From Planococcus citreus (lineage in GTDB: Bacteria > Bacillota > Bacilli > Bacillales_A > Planococcaceae), in contig NZ_RCCP01000009.1 in NCBI RefSeq assembly GCF_003664125.1, positions 1 through 61,827 on the forward strand: a stretch of DNA of 61,827 nt. The letters run 5' to 3'. This document shows positions 17,415 to 27,273 of this stretch, one piece after another. The stretch's first letter is position 1, and every line of letters starts with the position of its first letter. Position numbers and translations under genes: made by a program. The notes under the pieces were generated by a model that was not told the DNA's origin, ran no database searches, and saw nothing but the letters and a program-made list of their open reading frames with translations.

Positions 17415-17540
17415 GCGTTCGTAAAAGTACACTTTTACGAACGCTTTGAAAACGGCTTAAAATGACCTGAAAAGACGTTCGTAAACGTATAAAAACATTT
17501 TACGAACGTTCGCGAATTTACATATACTTTTACGAACGGT
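17415..17540 (+). repeat. Three-part res site for the adjacent serine resolvase
   Basis: Three copies of an inverted motif with ends TTCGTAAA and TTTACGAA. Site I (17415-17444) is a perfect palindrome of two 14-bp arms around AC. Site II (17475-17509) has 11-bp arms and a longer middle. Site III (about 17511-17540) keeps one good arm. Three subsites of unequal spacing directly upstream of the gene is the classical resolvase layout. Crossover should occur at the centre of one subsite, most likely site I. Confidence 0.85.
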
Positions 17541-17584
17541 TTTCAGATATAATTGAAGGAAATAATCGTTTTTAGAGGTGAATT

Positions 17585-18199
17585 ATGGAGCATCGTAAAT
17601 TTGGGTACATACGTGTCAGCAGCAAAGATCAAAATGAAGGTCGGCAATTGGACGCCATGAAAAAAATGGGCATCAATGGACGCGATATCTATTTAGATAA
17701 GCAAAGTGGTAAGAACTTCGAACGAGCCAACTATCAATTATTGAAACGGGTTATTCGAAAAGGTGACATTTTGTATATACACTCGTTAGATCGATTCGGC
17801 CGGAATAAAGAAGAGATTCTTCAGGAGTGGAATGATCTTACGAAAAACATTGAAGCCGATATCGTGGTCTTGGATATGCCATTATTAGATACGACTCAAT
17901 ATAAAGATAGTATGGGAACATTTATTGCGGATTTGGTTTTGCAGATTCTTTCGTGGATGGCTGAAGAAGAACGAGAGCGCATCCGGAAACGGCAACGTGA
18001 AGGAATTGACTTAGCGTTGCAAAATGGGATTCAATTTGGCCGACCAACTGTTTTTGTTTCAGAGGAATTCAAAGAGGTTTATAAAAGGTGGAAAGCTAAA
18101 GAGCTAACAGCAGTGGAAGCCATGCAAAAAGCTGGAGTTAAAAAGACAAGCTTTTATAAATTAGTGAAAGCATTAGAAGAAGAATCAGTTACACTATAA
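17585..18199 (+). CDS. Serine recombinase (resolvase/invertase family)
   Basis: 204 residues. The catalytic domain starts FGYIRVSSKDQNEGRQ with nucleophile Ser12, followed by the conserved LDRFGRNKEEI and a long helix (MAEEERERIRKRQREGI). The C-terminal helix-turn-helix is about 155-198 (EAMQKAGVKKTSFYKLVK). It probably resolves plasmid multimers at the res site just upstream, which it may also repress. AGAGGTGAAT precedes ATG. A DNA invertase role is less likely because three res subsites are present. Confidence 0.9.
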   Translation: MEHRKFGYIRVSSKDQNEGRQLDAMKKMGINGRDIYLDKQSGKNFERANYQLLKRVIRKGDILYIHSLDRFGRNKEEILQEWNDLTKNIEADIVVLDMPLLDTTQYKDSMGTFIADLVLQILSWMAEEERERIRKRQREGIDLALQNGIQFGRPTVFVSEEFKEVYKRWKAKELTAVEAMQKAGVKKTSFYKLVKALEEESVTL

Positions 18200-18360
18200 T
18201 ATAGAAGAAACTCCATAAGAAAAAAACAAATCTACTAGCATTCTTCTTTTTATCTCAAAACTGCCACTTCGAAGTCATTGGCAGGAAAGGGGATTGCTAA
18301 GCCGTTTACATATGTTATATTTAATGAAATAAAATTAACAAATATTGGGGGGGACTTTAA

Positions 18361-19434
18361 GTGTCAATAACTGAACATTATATGAATCTTCCCTTTGATT
18401 TATCAGGCTCACGCGCCAAAAATAGATTTCGTAATGAGCTGCTTTGGGGACTGAAGAAAATGCTTGAGTTATACAAAGAAAGCGATGACTTTACCATGGT
18501 ATTTGATTACAGTTGTGATATTGAAGTCCATAAAAAAGATGATTTAGAGTTTTATCAACTAAAAACCCAAAATAGTCCTAGTTCCTATACAATTGATAAA
18601 ATTTTAAAGCCAGGTAAAACTGGAGATTCTATTTTCGGTAAATTATATATTTTAAAATATGATTCTAGAAAAAAAGAAAAAGATGATATTAAAATCTCTC
18701 TGGTTTGTAATGCTCCTTTAAATGATGGAAAGAAAACATTTAACGATATTGAGGTTGTTAATATGGCTACCATCGATTCCAAAGCAGTGAATAAAATAAA
18801 AGAAAAGATGAAAAATGAGCTTAAACTTACAAAGGAAATTAACTTAAAAAATTCTCATTATGAAAAAACTAGTATGGATCTTATATATCCAGAAAAAAAT
18901 TTGATTGGAGAGATAGTTTTATTTTTTGAAGATACATTTAAAAGTGAACCGAAGAAAGCGAATATGCTTTTCAAAATGTTAAAAGGTGAAATTGAAAGAA
19001 AAGCCTCCTTTGAGTTAACAGAAAATAATTACGAAAGCATATTGGAAAAAAAAGGAGTAAGCAGAACTTATTTAGATGTCTTTTTACATAACTATAAAGA
19101 TACAGCTGACATAGCCATTGAAAAAGCTAAAAAGTTCGTCGAGGATCATTACAAAGATGATTTCCGTGTAAAGTTGTCACTTCTCCGTGCAATCTCCCAT
19201 ATGATGAGTCAACTGTCTCGAAATAACATGCAATTAACTTTATTAGAGGAAGAAATAAAAAACTACTTTTCGGAAGAAAATATCGTAAATCTACCGAAAA
19301 AAGAAGTTGAGATCATTGAACAAATTTGCAAAGAAATGATACCCGATAAACCCATTGAAGTCAGTAACAGTGAGATAAAGGCCTTAGTTATAATAGTGAT
19401 GAAAAAATTAGAAGAGGAGGTGTATGAAATATGA
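18361..19434 (+). CDS. Cap4/DUF4297-like dsDNA nuclease component of a two-gene defence system (LmuA-like)
   Basis: 357 residues, GTG start after GGGGGGA. The first 200 residues fit the Cap4/DUF4297 nuclease pattern: SGSRAKNRFRNELLWGLKKML, then a PD-(D/E)xK-type core with Asp53, Glu55 and Lys68 in CDIEVHKKDDLEFYQLKTQ. The C-terminal 150 residues are helical and not recognised. The stop overlaps the ATG of the SMC-like gene by 4 bases (ATGA), so the two are translationally coupled. Nuclease plus Rad50-like ATPase in this order is the arrangement of Lamassu (LmuA-LmuB) and of related ABC-ATPase defence systems. The nuclease domain is a pattern match by eye; the system name is an inference. Confidence 0.65.
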   Translation: MSITEHYMNLPFDLSGSRAKNRFRNELLWGLKKMLELYKESDDFTMVFDYSCDIEVHKKDDLEFYQLKTQNSPSSYTIDKILKPGKTGDSIFGKLYILKYDSRKKEKDDIKISLVCNAPLNDGKKTFNDIEVVNMATIDSKAVNKIKEKMKNELKLTKEINLKNSHYEKTSMDLIYPEKNLIGEIVLFFEDTFKSEPKKANMLFKMLKGEIERKASFELTENNYESILEKKGVSRTYLDVFLHNYKDTADIAIEKAKKFVEDHYKDDFRVKLSLLRAISHMMSQLSRNNMQLTLLEEEIKNYFSEENIVNLPKKEVEIIEQICKEMIPDKPIEVSNSEIKALVIIVMKKLEEEVYEI

Positions 19435-21119
19435 ATAAATTAATCGTTAGAACGATATATTTATTTGAACCAAAGAATAAAATGGCAAAACGGATTGATT
19501 TTGAAGAAGGAATAAATGTCATCACATCCGATAAGAGGACAGGTAATGATGTAGGAAAATCGATTCTTTTAAAAAGTATATATCACACCTTAGGGGCCGA
19601 CAGTATATTTGATCATCAATGGACAGCATTGTCTAAGATTTATATTTTACATATAAGTATCAATCAAGCCTTTTATTATATATACAGAAGTGAAAGTCTA
19701 TTTAAAATATTTGATGATGATTTTAATAAAATATTTGAAACAATAAACCGTTCAGACCTGGCAGTGTTTTTTAAAGATTTATTCGGATTTACAATAGTGT
19801 TACCAAACAAGAATACTGAAGAAATTGAAATTGCTTCTCCCGTATACAGTTATCTACTAAATTATGTGGATCAAGATAAAATGGACGGACCAAAATTCAA
19901 TTCCTTCAGCTCTTTATATCAGTATAAGAACGACAAAAAAGCAATTCTTTACAATCACTTCGGAATTTTTACTGAAGAATATTTTGAAACAGTTGAAAAA
20001 ATAGAAAAGCTAAAAAGAGAAGAGAAAAATCTTAACGCAGAAAATACAGTCTTTGAAAACATGTTAGAAAGAGTTAAGAGCTATTTACAAGGGCTCGATG
20101 CGCCAACTGATATGGATGCCTTAAGAATAGAAATTGAAGAAAGCAAAAAAGAATACACAGCAATTTTCTCCGATTTGAAGAAATACAAAAATAAATTAAT
20201 GATTTTAAGAAATGAACGTATTCAGCTAGAAATCGATATAACTGAGTTAAAAAAGTGGAAAAAAATGAAGGAAAAAGATGTGGCACTTATTAATGAACAC
20301 CTTTGCCCTACTTGTTCTCAGGAGTTAGAAAGTGAAAATACCAAACTTAAAATTACTCAAAACAGCCAGTTAGAAGATTTTTACATAATGAAAAATGAAC
20401 TAGATAGTTTATTGCTTGATATTAAACGACAGCTTGAAATGAATGAGAATCATTATGAACAGTTATTGACTAAACTAAGCCAGTTTGAAGCAGAAATGAA
20501 TACAAGTAATAATCAAATATCCGACACTTTAAAACATAGGGGATATTTAGAGACACGGGATAACATGCTACAAGAATTTGGCGAAATTCAAGAAAAATTA
20601 AGTGTTAATAAAAAGCAAATAACAGAAAACAAGAAAATATTAAAAAGATATGATGATTTGAAAAAGATTGCGAATGAACGTTACGAACAACTAATGAATG
20701 AATCGGTCGATTTGTTTGGACTTGAGGAAATACAGCGTGATAAATTAAAAGGAATTGACGGTTCTTTTAATGCTCGAGGAAGTAATATTTCAATAACAAC
20801 TATAATTTGGTTTTATAACCTTTTAAAGGTGAAATACGAATTGAACCCAGATGCCATACATTTTCCTGTAGTGTTGGACAGTCCCAATAATGTGGAGTTA
20901 GAGGATGACAAGCTTCAAGCATTGTTCGATTTTATTTTTAATAATGTAAATACTGGAACACAGTTAATTGTTTCTACTTTAGGCTTCGACCCAAAAACAC
21001 ATCCAGATGTAGAATTTGACAACATAATAAATCTTGAGACCAGAAAATATCATTTACTAAATGAAAAAGATTTTGAAGAGAATAAGGAAATACTAAATGT
21101 GATTTTCAATAAAAATTGA
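19431..21119 (+). CDS. Rad50/SMC-like ATPase with zinc hook (LmuB/DUF2326-like)
   Basis: 562 residues. The N-terminus has Walker A in TGNDVGKSILLKSIY (about 40-50). Coiled-coil arms (about 185-290 and 300-430) meet at a zinc-hook motif, CPTC at 292-295. The C-terminal lobe has the Walker B-like FPVVLDSPNN near 480 and LIVSTLGFDP. Zinc-hook ATPases of this size sense DNA ends or abnormal DNA and gate a nuclease partner; here the partner is the coupled upstream gene. A perfect bidirectional terminator follows. DUF2326-type ATPases occur in several defence families, so Lamassu is the best but not the only label. Confidence 0.7.
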   Translation: MNKLIVRTIYLFEPKNKMAKRIDFEEGINVITSDKRTGNDVGKSILLKSIYHTLGADSIFDHQWTALSKIYILHISINQAFYYIYRSESLFKIFDDDFNKIFETINRSDLAVFFKDLFGFTIVLPNKNTEEIEIASPVYSYLLNYVDQDKMDGPKFNSFSSLYQYKNDKKAILYNHFGIFTEEYFETVEKIEKLKREEKNLNAENTVFENMLERVKSYLQGLDAPTDMDALRIEIEESKKEYTAIFSDLKKYKNKLMILRNERIQLEIDITELKKWKKMKEKDVALINEHLCPTCSQELESENTKLKITQNSQLEDFYIMKNELDSLLLDIKRQLEMNENHYEQLLTKLSQFEAEMNTSNNQISDTLKHRGYLETRDNMLQEFGEIQEKLSVNKKQITENKKILKRYDDLKKIANERYEQLMNESVDLFGLEEIQRDKLKGIDGSFNARGSNISITTIIWFYNLLKVKYELNPDAIHFPVVLDSPNNVELEDDKLQALFDFIFNNVNTGTQLIVSTLGFDPKTHPDVEFDNIINLETRKYHLLNEKDFEENKEILNVIFNKN

Positions 21120-21164
21120 GAAAAGAATATTGTTTATTACTATATATTAGACAGCTACCTAAAC

Positions 21165-21206
21165 GAAATCCGGTTAATTTCACTAACATGAAATTAACCG
21201 GATTTC
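21165..21206. terminator. Bidirectional terminator between the SMC-like gene and hsdR
   Basis: Perfect 18-bp arms (21165-21182 and 21189-21206) with a 6-base loop, lying between two convergent operons. Confidence 0.85.
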
Positions 21207-21250
21207 TACTTACAATATATTGTGAAAGTAAAACTTAAAACTCTACAAAC

Positions 21251-24200
21251 TCACCTTAATTCGTCCCCTAACGGCACAATAACCTCGTCCAGCAACTGCG
21301 TCCACTGACGTTTCATTTCTGGACCGTATTTTAATGGGCTGACCTCTGGGTTAGCCTTTTTGTATTCAGCAAACTGTTTACTTTCTAGGATTCCGCGAAT
21401 ATTGGGAATGGGCTGTGTCCCGACGACGTATTGAATGGCCGATAAATGCAATTCGCTTTCCGAGACAAACCACGTGTCCGCAAATTCTTGAATCGCCCGG
21501 TCAAACGATTGCGTGAAGAAGCGTCGTTTCACCACAAACACATCTTCATTTTCATCCACTTCACCCGTATCGATTGCATTCAAAATCCCACGGTATACTT
21601 CTTTCACCACAGTTGATTTGTTGAGTTTTTGTAAGGCTGCTTCAATCTCTTCACGGACATCTTGGTTATTCGCTGCGTATGTTTCCAGCAACAAGTTGAT
21701 ATAAGCTGAATCGATATCGTACGTGGTGCTCGCATTCTCCCCAAAAAACTCAATCTCGGAGAAGTCTGGATCGGGTTCATCGTCGTCTCCCGGTTCTATG
21801 TCCTTCATTAACGAACCTTTCACCGTATTGTACGTTCCGACATAAGCTTCTAGAGTTTCAACTTGCTCGCGTAATGCAGCGGATTTCTCCATATCATCAT
21901 TATAATCATCGTAGGTCACCAGGGCTTCGTAGGCGTTACTCAACTCTTGGAAAGCTCCGATAAACTGGATACGCTCTTCAATCGGCGAATGTTCATCGAT
22001 TTTCGACGGGTCTGACACTTTCGCAATTAGTAATTTGTGTGCTTTTTTGAAGCGCTTTTTCGACTCGTCATACGTTGGATACACCAGTTGATTTTCTTCT
22101 TGGGCTTCGGAATACAACTTCGTGGCAGCTCGCACATTCTCTTCCATCGTTACAGGTTTGCGGAACGTCACAATCAACCCTTTGGTCTTTCCTGGGTACG
22201 TCCGATTGGTGCGAGAAAAAGCTTGAATCAGATTCGCATAACTCAAGTTGCGATCCACAAACAAGGTTTGAACCGTCGGTGCATCAAAGCCCGTTAACAG
22301 TCTGTCCACGACGATGACTAGATCTACTTGCTTCCCAACCTGTTTGAATTCTGCACGTTTCCGTGCTAACCGGTTGTTGATGTCCCCATTGTAGCGATTG
22401 ATGTCTTCAATCGACCATGAGGTGTTGTAGTAGTCGTTGTACTCCTGAATAATGTCCTTCATTTCATCTTGGTGTTCCTTCGAATCCTCTTCATTTTCTT
22501 GCAACGAATAGGTAATCGCAATCCGCGGAAAATCAGGATCTTCAATCGTTCGTCCTGTTCGAATCGGATGCCGTTGAAACTCCTTCGTCATCCAATTTGG
22601 ATCGGCAGTCATCTTCTTGATGGCTTGGTAATAGCGCTTGGCCATCTCAATCGAACTGGTGGTGAGAATCGCTGATTTCTGAGGACGCCCATTTTGAAAG
22701 TCGAATTTTGTATAGGCATTATCCGGACGGAAAATTTTGTGCAGTACTTTTTCAATGTGTTCCTCTTCTTCAAAGAAGGTAGCTTCCAGATACGCTTCCT
22801 TTTTGAGTCCATCCATTTCGTCAATGTAATCGTTCAGTTCGTTGTCGCTGAGCTCTGAGAACTTCTCTTGTGGCCGCAGCTGCTTGTAAATGTAATTACT
22901 CAGGGACGTCGGTTCGATTGTGTCTTCGTGTTCCACTTGAAAGCCGAGGACCGCACCGTCATCGAGGGCGTTTTTAATGGTGTACGTATGTAGTACTTCG
23001 CCGTATTGGTCGTGCGTCGTGCGCGCCAAGCGACCCTTGGCTTGCTTTTTGTTTTCTTCAAAAATCGGTGTACCGGTAAAGCCGAACCATGTGGAATTGG
23101 GGAAGAATTGCTTGATGCCTTCCATGCCTTCAGCACTTAACGCCCGGTGGCACTCATCCACCACAAAGACGATGTGTTGACTCATCAGCTTGTTAAAACG
23201 CTGGGATCCTTTGTCGGCTTCTTGTTTCTCGGCATACCGCAACGCATTTTCTAGCTTTTGCCGTGTGGTGATGATCACGGTATTCGAATTGGCACTCGAT
23301 AGTAAGGTATCGCTCAACTCTCTGGAACTTCCCGTCCCGACGATTAAGCTGTTCGATTTGGCTGTACCGGACGAAATGCCGGTATTGAATTCAGAAGCAA
23401 ATTTGGTGAATTCCGAGGTCGTTTGACTATCCAAGTCTTTCCGGTCAATCAGCATCACCGTGCGGTCGATGCCGGGCTTACGGGCAAGAAGCTTGGTCGA
23501 GACAAAGCTCGTTAATGTTTTCCCCGAGCCGGTAGCATGCCACACATAACCGGATTGATGTTTCACTGCTGAGGCAAACAATGCTTCAATCGCGTGGATT
23601 TGATACGAATGCAAGACCATGAGCGCTTTGTTGTCTTGGTCTTCACTCACAATCGTGTAATTCGCAATCAACCGGTGCGCATCGGGAATGTTTAGCACTT
23701 GCTTGACGAACTCATACAGGTTATCTACCTTTCGGTTGTCTTTCGTGCGCCAGCTAAAGAGAAATTTCTTGTGCATATCTTTTGGCAACGCATTCGCAAA
23801 ATAGCGTGTGGTCTGTTCATTCGAAATGACGAACAACTGGAGCGTGGCAAAGATATTATTTCGGAACATGCCTTCTTCTGCGTATTTTTTGATTTGATTG
23901 TACGCTTGATACACGCCGTCTTTGGAGGTGGCTTGTTTCAATTCGATTTGCACAATCGGCAAGCCGTTGATAAGCAGCGTGACATCAAACCGGCGATCAC
24001 GTCCATCGGCGTCCACTTTTTGTTTCGCGATTTGATGGACTATCTCATACGTGGAGATGCCTCCTCCGATATCTTGGTTAGAATACAAAACCAACGACAG
24101 CGATGGAAGCGCGCTATCTTCTCGTTCTAAAGTGATGCGGGCGATGCCATTCTCACCCTTGAGCCAGCGAGCCGCATCAAATGGCGTTTTCGTCTTCGAC

Positions 24201-24418
24201 AGCAGTTCAGTTTTGATGGTCTCGAATTCTTGATCGGTCAGAGGATGTTCACCGATTTCCGCCAAGTTATTCCGTGTAATCTTCGATCGTAAATTCTGCC
24301 AGAGATCTTCTTCGGACTTGAGGTCGGGTCGGTAGTTCCACTGGTTATGCCCTTCGCCGAGGACTTGAATCAAACGACGTTCAACTTCGATTTCTTCGGT
24401 ATGTCGAATCGTGGTCAT
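21251..24418 (-). CDS. hsdR: Type I restriction enzyme R subunit (HsdR)
   Basis: 1055 residues, normal length for EcoR124-type HsdR. The nuclease domain shows the D...ExK pattern in DVTLLINGLPIVQIELKQ (about 143-160). The superfamily 2 motor follows with Walker A ATGSGKTLTSF (about 293-303), DECHRA (about 420), and helicase motif VI-like QAFSRTNRTYPGK. HsdR translocates DNA and cuts when the HsdM/HsdS complex meets an unmethylated target. It is the last gene of the minus-strand operon hsdM-hsdS-hsdR, 22 bases after hsdS. Frame and motifs are intact, so the system should be active. Confidence 0.95.
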   Translation of the reverse strand: MTTIRHTEEIEVERRLIQVLGEGHNQWNYRPDLKSEEDLWQNLRSKITRNNLAEIGEHPLTDQEFETIKTELLSKTKTPFDAARWLKGENGIARITLEREDSALPSLSLVLYSNQDIGGGISTYEIVHQIAKQKVDADGRDRRFDVTLLINGLPIVQIELKQATSKDGVYQAYNQIKKYAEEGMFRNNIFATLQLFVISNEQTTRYFANALPKDMHKKFLFSWRTKDNRKVDNLYEFVKQVLNIPDAHRLIANYTIVSEDQDNKALMVLHSYQIHAIEALFASAVKHQSGYVWHATGSGKTLTSFVSTKLLARKPGIDRTVMLIDRKDLDSQTTSEFTKFASEFNTGISSGTAKSNSLIVGTGSSRELSDTLLSSANSNTVIITTRQKLENALRYAEKQEADKGSQRFNKLMSQHIVFVVDECHRALSAEGMEGIKQFFPNSTWFGFTGTPIFEENKKQAKGRLARTTHDQYGEVLHTYTIKNALDDGAVLGFQVEHEDTIEPTSLSNYIYKQLRPQEKFSELSDNELNDYIDEMDGLKKEAYLEATFFEEEEHIEKVLHKIFRPDNAYTKFDFQNGRPQKSAILTTSSIEMAKRYYQAIKKMTADPNWMTKEFQRHPIRTGRTIEDPDFPRIAITYSLQENEEDSKEHQDEMKDIIQEYNDYYNTSWSIEDINRYNGDINNRLARKRAEFKQVGKQVDLVIVVDRLLTGFDAPTVQTLFVDRNLSYANLIQAFSRTNRTYPGKTKGLIVTFRKPVTMEENVRAATKLYSEAQEENQLVYPTYDESKKRFKKAHKLLIAKVSDPSKIDEHSPIEERIQFIGAFQELSNAYEALVTYDDYNDDMEKSAALREQVETLEAYVGTYNTVKGSLMKDIEPGDDDEPDPDFSEIEFFGENASTTYDIDSAYINLLLETYAANNQDVREEIEAALQKLNKSTVVKEVYRGILNAIDTGEVDENEDVFVVKRRFFTQSFDRAIQEFADTWFVSESELHLSAIQYVVGTQPIPNIRGILESKQFAEYKKANPEVSPLKYGPEMKRQWTQLLDEVIVPLGDELR

Positions 24419-24440
24419 GGGTTTCCTCCTTTCGGTTCGC

Positions 24441-25691
24441 TTAGACGAACATTTTTTGCAGAAAGGCTTTTTTAGTTTGCTTTAGAGCGTCGATTTCTTG
24501 TTGTTGAAGGGCAATTAACTCGTCTAGTTGTTTAAAGAATTTACCGATTTGAATTTGTTCTTCTTTAGTTTTTGGAAAAAGAAATTCAAATGAATCTATC
24601 TCTCTAGATGATACATTTGGTTGAGCACCTGAAACTAATACAGATTTTAACTGGTTAGTAAACATTGGAGATCTTACAATGATAGAAATAAAATCATAAT
24701 TCACCTTATCAGTGATGGTAAAAAGTCCCACTCGCTGGTTTTGATATACTTTTCCATTATCAGAGTTTTTTAATATAGCTACTTTCCCAGTAGTCGCTCC
24801 TGACATAGCTAACAATGCTGCCCCATCTTTTAAAAGAAATTTTTCATCTTTTGACTGTGCATCATAGTAAGCATAATCTCCGCCTACTTCTCCGTTAGAT
24901 TTAATATTCGAAATCCTTACTATTGGAACTCCATTCTTTTTAAATTTTTTACTTTGAAAAGCGAATCCTCCTCTTAGGGGCGCGACTTCCCCTAAGCTTC
25001 GCAGTTCCCATTTTGTATCAAACCCAGGATAGCGAAGCTCTGGTATCAATTGCCCTTCTTTGGGGAACATTTTTTGCAAGAAGCCTTTTTTGGTTTGTTT
25101 GAGCGTATCGAGTTCTTGCTGATGAAGTGAGGCTATACTGTCTATATTTTTCAGGATAGAAAAAATCTTGTTTTGTTCATCAACATTTTTTGATGTTGTG
25201 ATTTTTGTTTTCTTAAGAATTTCTGTATTAATTGAAGGCATTGTTTGGCCAACAGCTCGAGCAACAACATCATTTCTGACAGGTGTGGTTTCAAGTAAAT
25301 AATGAAGATATCCACTATCAAATTGCTTGTTAGGTCTAACTCTTAATACTCGTCCAGAGAAAAGCCATCCATCTTGTACATCTGTCACTAAAGCATTTAT
25401 ATCAATGGAACCTACTCTCGAAAAAACTATATCTCCTTTTTGTAACTTATATGACTTCAATCTCAAATAATCCTCATCTGAAACTTGAGGTGTGTTGGAC
25501 TTGTTTTCCGGCAATTGGCCTGATTTAAAATGCTCAGTCGTAATAATTGGCATTCCATCTTCTATATAATCCTTAGCATGAAGAGTACTTCCAAACGGGC
25601 CAGTTTTTATATCAGAGATTTCACCCAATTCAAGTTGATTCCATTCATCGTTAAATCCAGCAACTCTAATTTTCGGTTTTTTATTCTCCAC
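24441..25691 (-). CDS. hsdS: Type I restriction specificity subunit (HsdS)
   Basis: 416 residues with two target-recognition domains and two conserved helical spacers. The repeated spacer text LDTLKQTKKGFLQKMF (about 200-215) and IDALKQTKKAFLQKMF (C-terminal end) shows the usual internal duplication. The two recognition domains are unrelated to each other, implying a split asymmetric DNA target that cannot be read from sequence. The start overlaps the hsdM stop by 11 bases, giving translational coupling. Confidence 0.93.
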   Translation of the reverse strand: MENKKPKIRVAGFNDEWNQLELGEISDIKTGPFGSTLHAKDYIEDGMPIITTEHFKSGQLPENKSNTPQVSDEDYLRLKSYKLQKGDIVFSRVGSIDINALVTDVQDGWLFSGRVLRVRPNKQFDSGYLHYLLETTPVRNDVVARAVGQTMPSINTEILKKTKITTSKNVDEQNKIFSILKNIDSIASLHQQELDTLKQTKKGFLQKMFPKEGQLIPELRYPGFDTKWELRSLGEVAPLRGGFAFQSKKFKKNGVPIVRISNIKSNGEVGGDYAYYDAQSKDEKFLLKDGAALLAMSGATTGKVAILKNSDNGKVYQNQRVGLFTITDKVNYDFISIIVRSPMFTNQLKSVLVSGAQPNVSSREIDSFEFLFPKTKEEQIQIGKFFKQLDELIALQQQEIDALKQTKKAFLQKMFV

Positions 25692-27273
25692 GCTTAAACA
25701 CCTCTAAAGCTCCCTTAATCCATTCTTCATCTTCTTCGCTATATTGTAATGTAGAAATAGTGTCGTACAGATTAGATTCCAGTTCTATTCTTTCTTTTCT
25801 AAAATCTTTAATATTAATTCCTATTTTGGCCATATCCGTAACTTCATCTTCTTCAAATGTATCGACGTACCTCGGAATATTCAAATTGAAATCATTTTCT
25901 TTGATTTCATCGAAGCTTGCTACATGCGCGTATTTTTCAATGCCTTCTCGATTTCGATACGTTTCTACAGCCTTGTCGATATTCGCTACAGACAATTTGT
26001 TCTGATTCTTACCTTTGATGAAATCGTTACTAGCATCGATAAATAAGACGTCTCGTGTCTCGCGATTTTTCTTCAAAATGATAACCGTCGTTGGAATTGA
26101 TGTGCCAAAGAACAGGTTGCTAGGCATTCCAATTACCGCATCAATACTGCCATCTTCTAGCAATTTCTTCCGAATAATACCTTCTGCAGCACCGCGGAAT
26201 AGTACGCCATGCGGCAATACAATTGCCATCGTCCCTGAGTCTTTCAAGTGGTAAAGTCCGTGCAAGAGAAACGCAAAATCAGCTTTGGATTTCGGTGCTA
26301 GTTTCCCAAAACGGTTAAATCTTGAATCGTCTAAGAACGTATCGTCTGCAGACCATTTCGCCGAATAGGGCGGATTCATCAAAACAGAATCGAACGTATA
26401 CGGCTCATCCGTTGGCCAATCCTTATTTAACGTATCGCCATTGCTTAGGCGCATATCTTCTTTATCAACCCCGTGCAAGATCAAGTTCATTTTAGCCAGG
26501 TTAAACGTTGTCGTATTAAGTTCCTGTCCGTGGTACTTCACGTTCTCTGGATGATGGATGTAGTTACGGACATTTAACATCAATGAACCAGATCCCATCG
26601 TCGGATCGTATACGCTAAATAACTGCTTGTCTTCTTGGCCTATCGCTGCAATACGTGCCATCATGACCGACACTTCATGAGGCGTGTAGAATTCTCCAGC
26701 TTTCTTGCCAGCTTCAGAAGCGAACTGGCTAATCAAGTATTCATACGCGTCCCCAATTACATCGCCGCCATGCCCTAAGAGGTTAATGGGATTTAATTTC
26801 TTAATCACTTCTGTAATCGTGATGTTTCGTTGCTGTGCATCAGATCCTAGTTTTTTGGATGTTAAATCTACGTCATCGAATAAACCATTGAACTGGTCGT
26901 ATTTTGTCGACAAGTCAATGAAGGCTTTATTAAGATCATTTAACTGAAATGTGTTTTGTTTCGCTTGACCCGTCAAAACGTTAAAAAGGTACGCAGGCTC
27001 AATATCATAGCCTAAAGTGTCGACCAAGCTTTCAATCAAATCGCTCTTGATGTCTTCATCAGCTAATAATGTCTTATATAATTCTGTTTGCTTGTTTGCT
27101 GTGTAGTATTCTTCTAACGATTCCTCTGAAAGTTCAACCACTTTTACCAGTAGTCGATCCGAAAGATATTTATAAAAAATTAGACCTAATAAATAGTTCT
27201 TGTATTCTGACGCGTCCATTTTGCTGCGCAAGTTATCGGCAGCACTAAATAAAATCGTGTTTAATTTACTCAT
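25681..27273 (-). CDS. hsdM: Type I restriction adenine methyltransferase subunit (HsdM)
   Basis: About 530 residues. The N-terminal helical domain (LNTILFSAADNLRSKMDASEY) is followed by the methylase core with DPTMGSGSL (SAM motif I, about 221) and NPPYS (catalytic motif IV, about 298), marking an N6-adenine methyltransferase. I set the start at 27273 (MSKLNT). A longer frame to 27345 has an unlikely leader and the ATG at 27273 has a GTGGGG site upstream. Confidence 0.94.
   Translation of the reverse strand: MSKLNTILFSAADNLRSKMDASEYKNYLLGLIFYKYLSDRLLVKVVELSEESLEEYYTANKQTELYKTLLADEDIKSDLIESLVDTLGYDIEPAYLFNVLTGQAKQNTFQLNDLNKAFIDLSTKYDQFNGLFDDVDLTSKKLGSDAQQRNITITEVIKKLNPINLLGHGGDVIGDAYEYLISQFASEAGKKAGEFYTPHEVSVMMARIAAIGQEDKQLFSVYDPTMGSGSLMLNVRNYIHHPENVKYHGQELNTTTFNLAKMNLILHGVDKEDMRLSNGDTLNKDWPTDEPYTFDSVLMNPPYSAKWSADDTFLDDSRFNRFGKLAPKSKADFAFLLHGLYHLKDSGTMAIVLPHGVLFRGAAEGIIRKKLLEDGSIDAVIGMPSNLFFGTSIPTTVIILKKNRETRDVLFIDASNDFIKGKNQNKLSVANIDKAVETYRNREGIEKYAHVASFDEIKENDFNLNIPRYVDTFEEDEVTDMAKIGINIKDFRKERIELESNLYDTISTLQYSEEDEEWIKGALEVFKRGE

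Noticed and set aside
17400..18200. Insertion sequence or complete transposon around the serine recombinase
   Set aside because: No transposase gene and no terminal inverted repeats were found; a plasmid resolution system explains it better.
18300..18320. GTTTACATAT as a reverse dif right arm
   Set aside because: No matching left arm lies at the correct distance, so it is only a half match.
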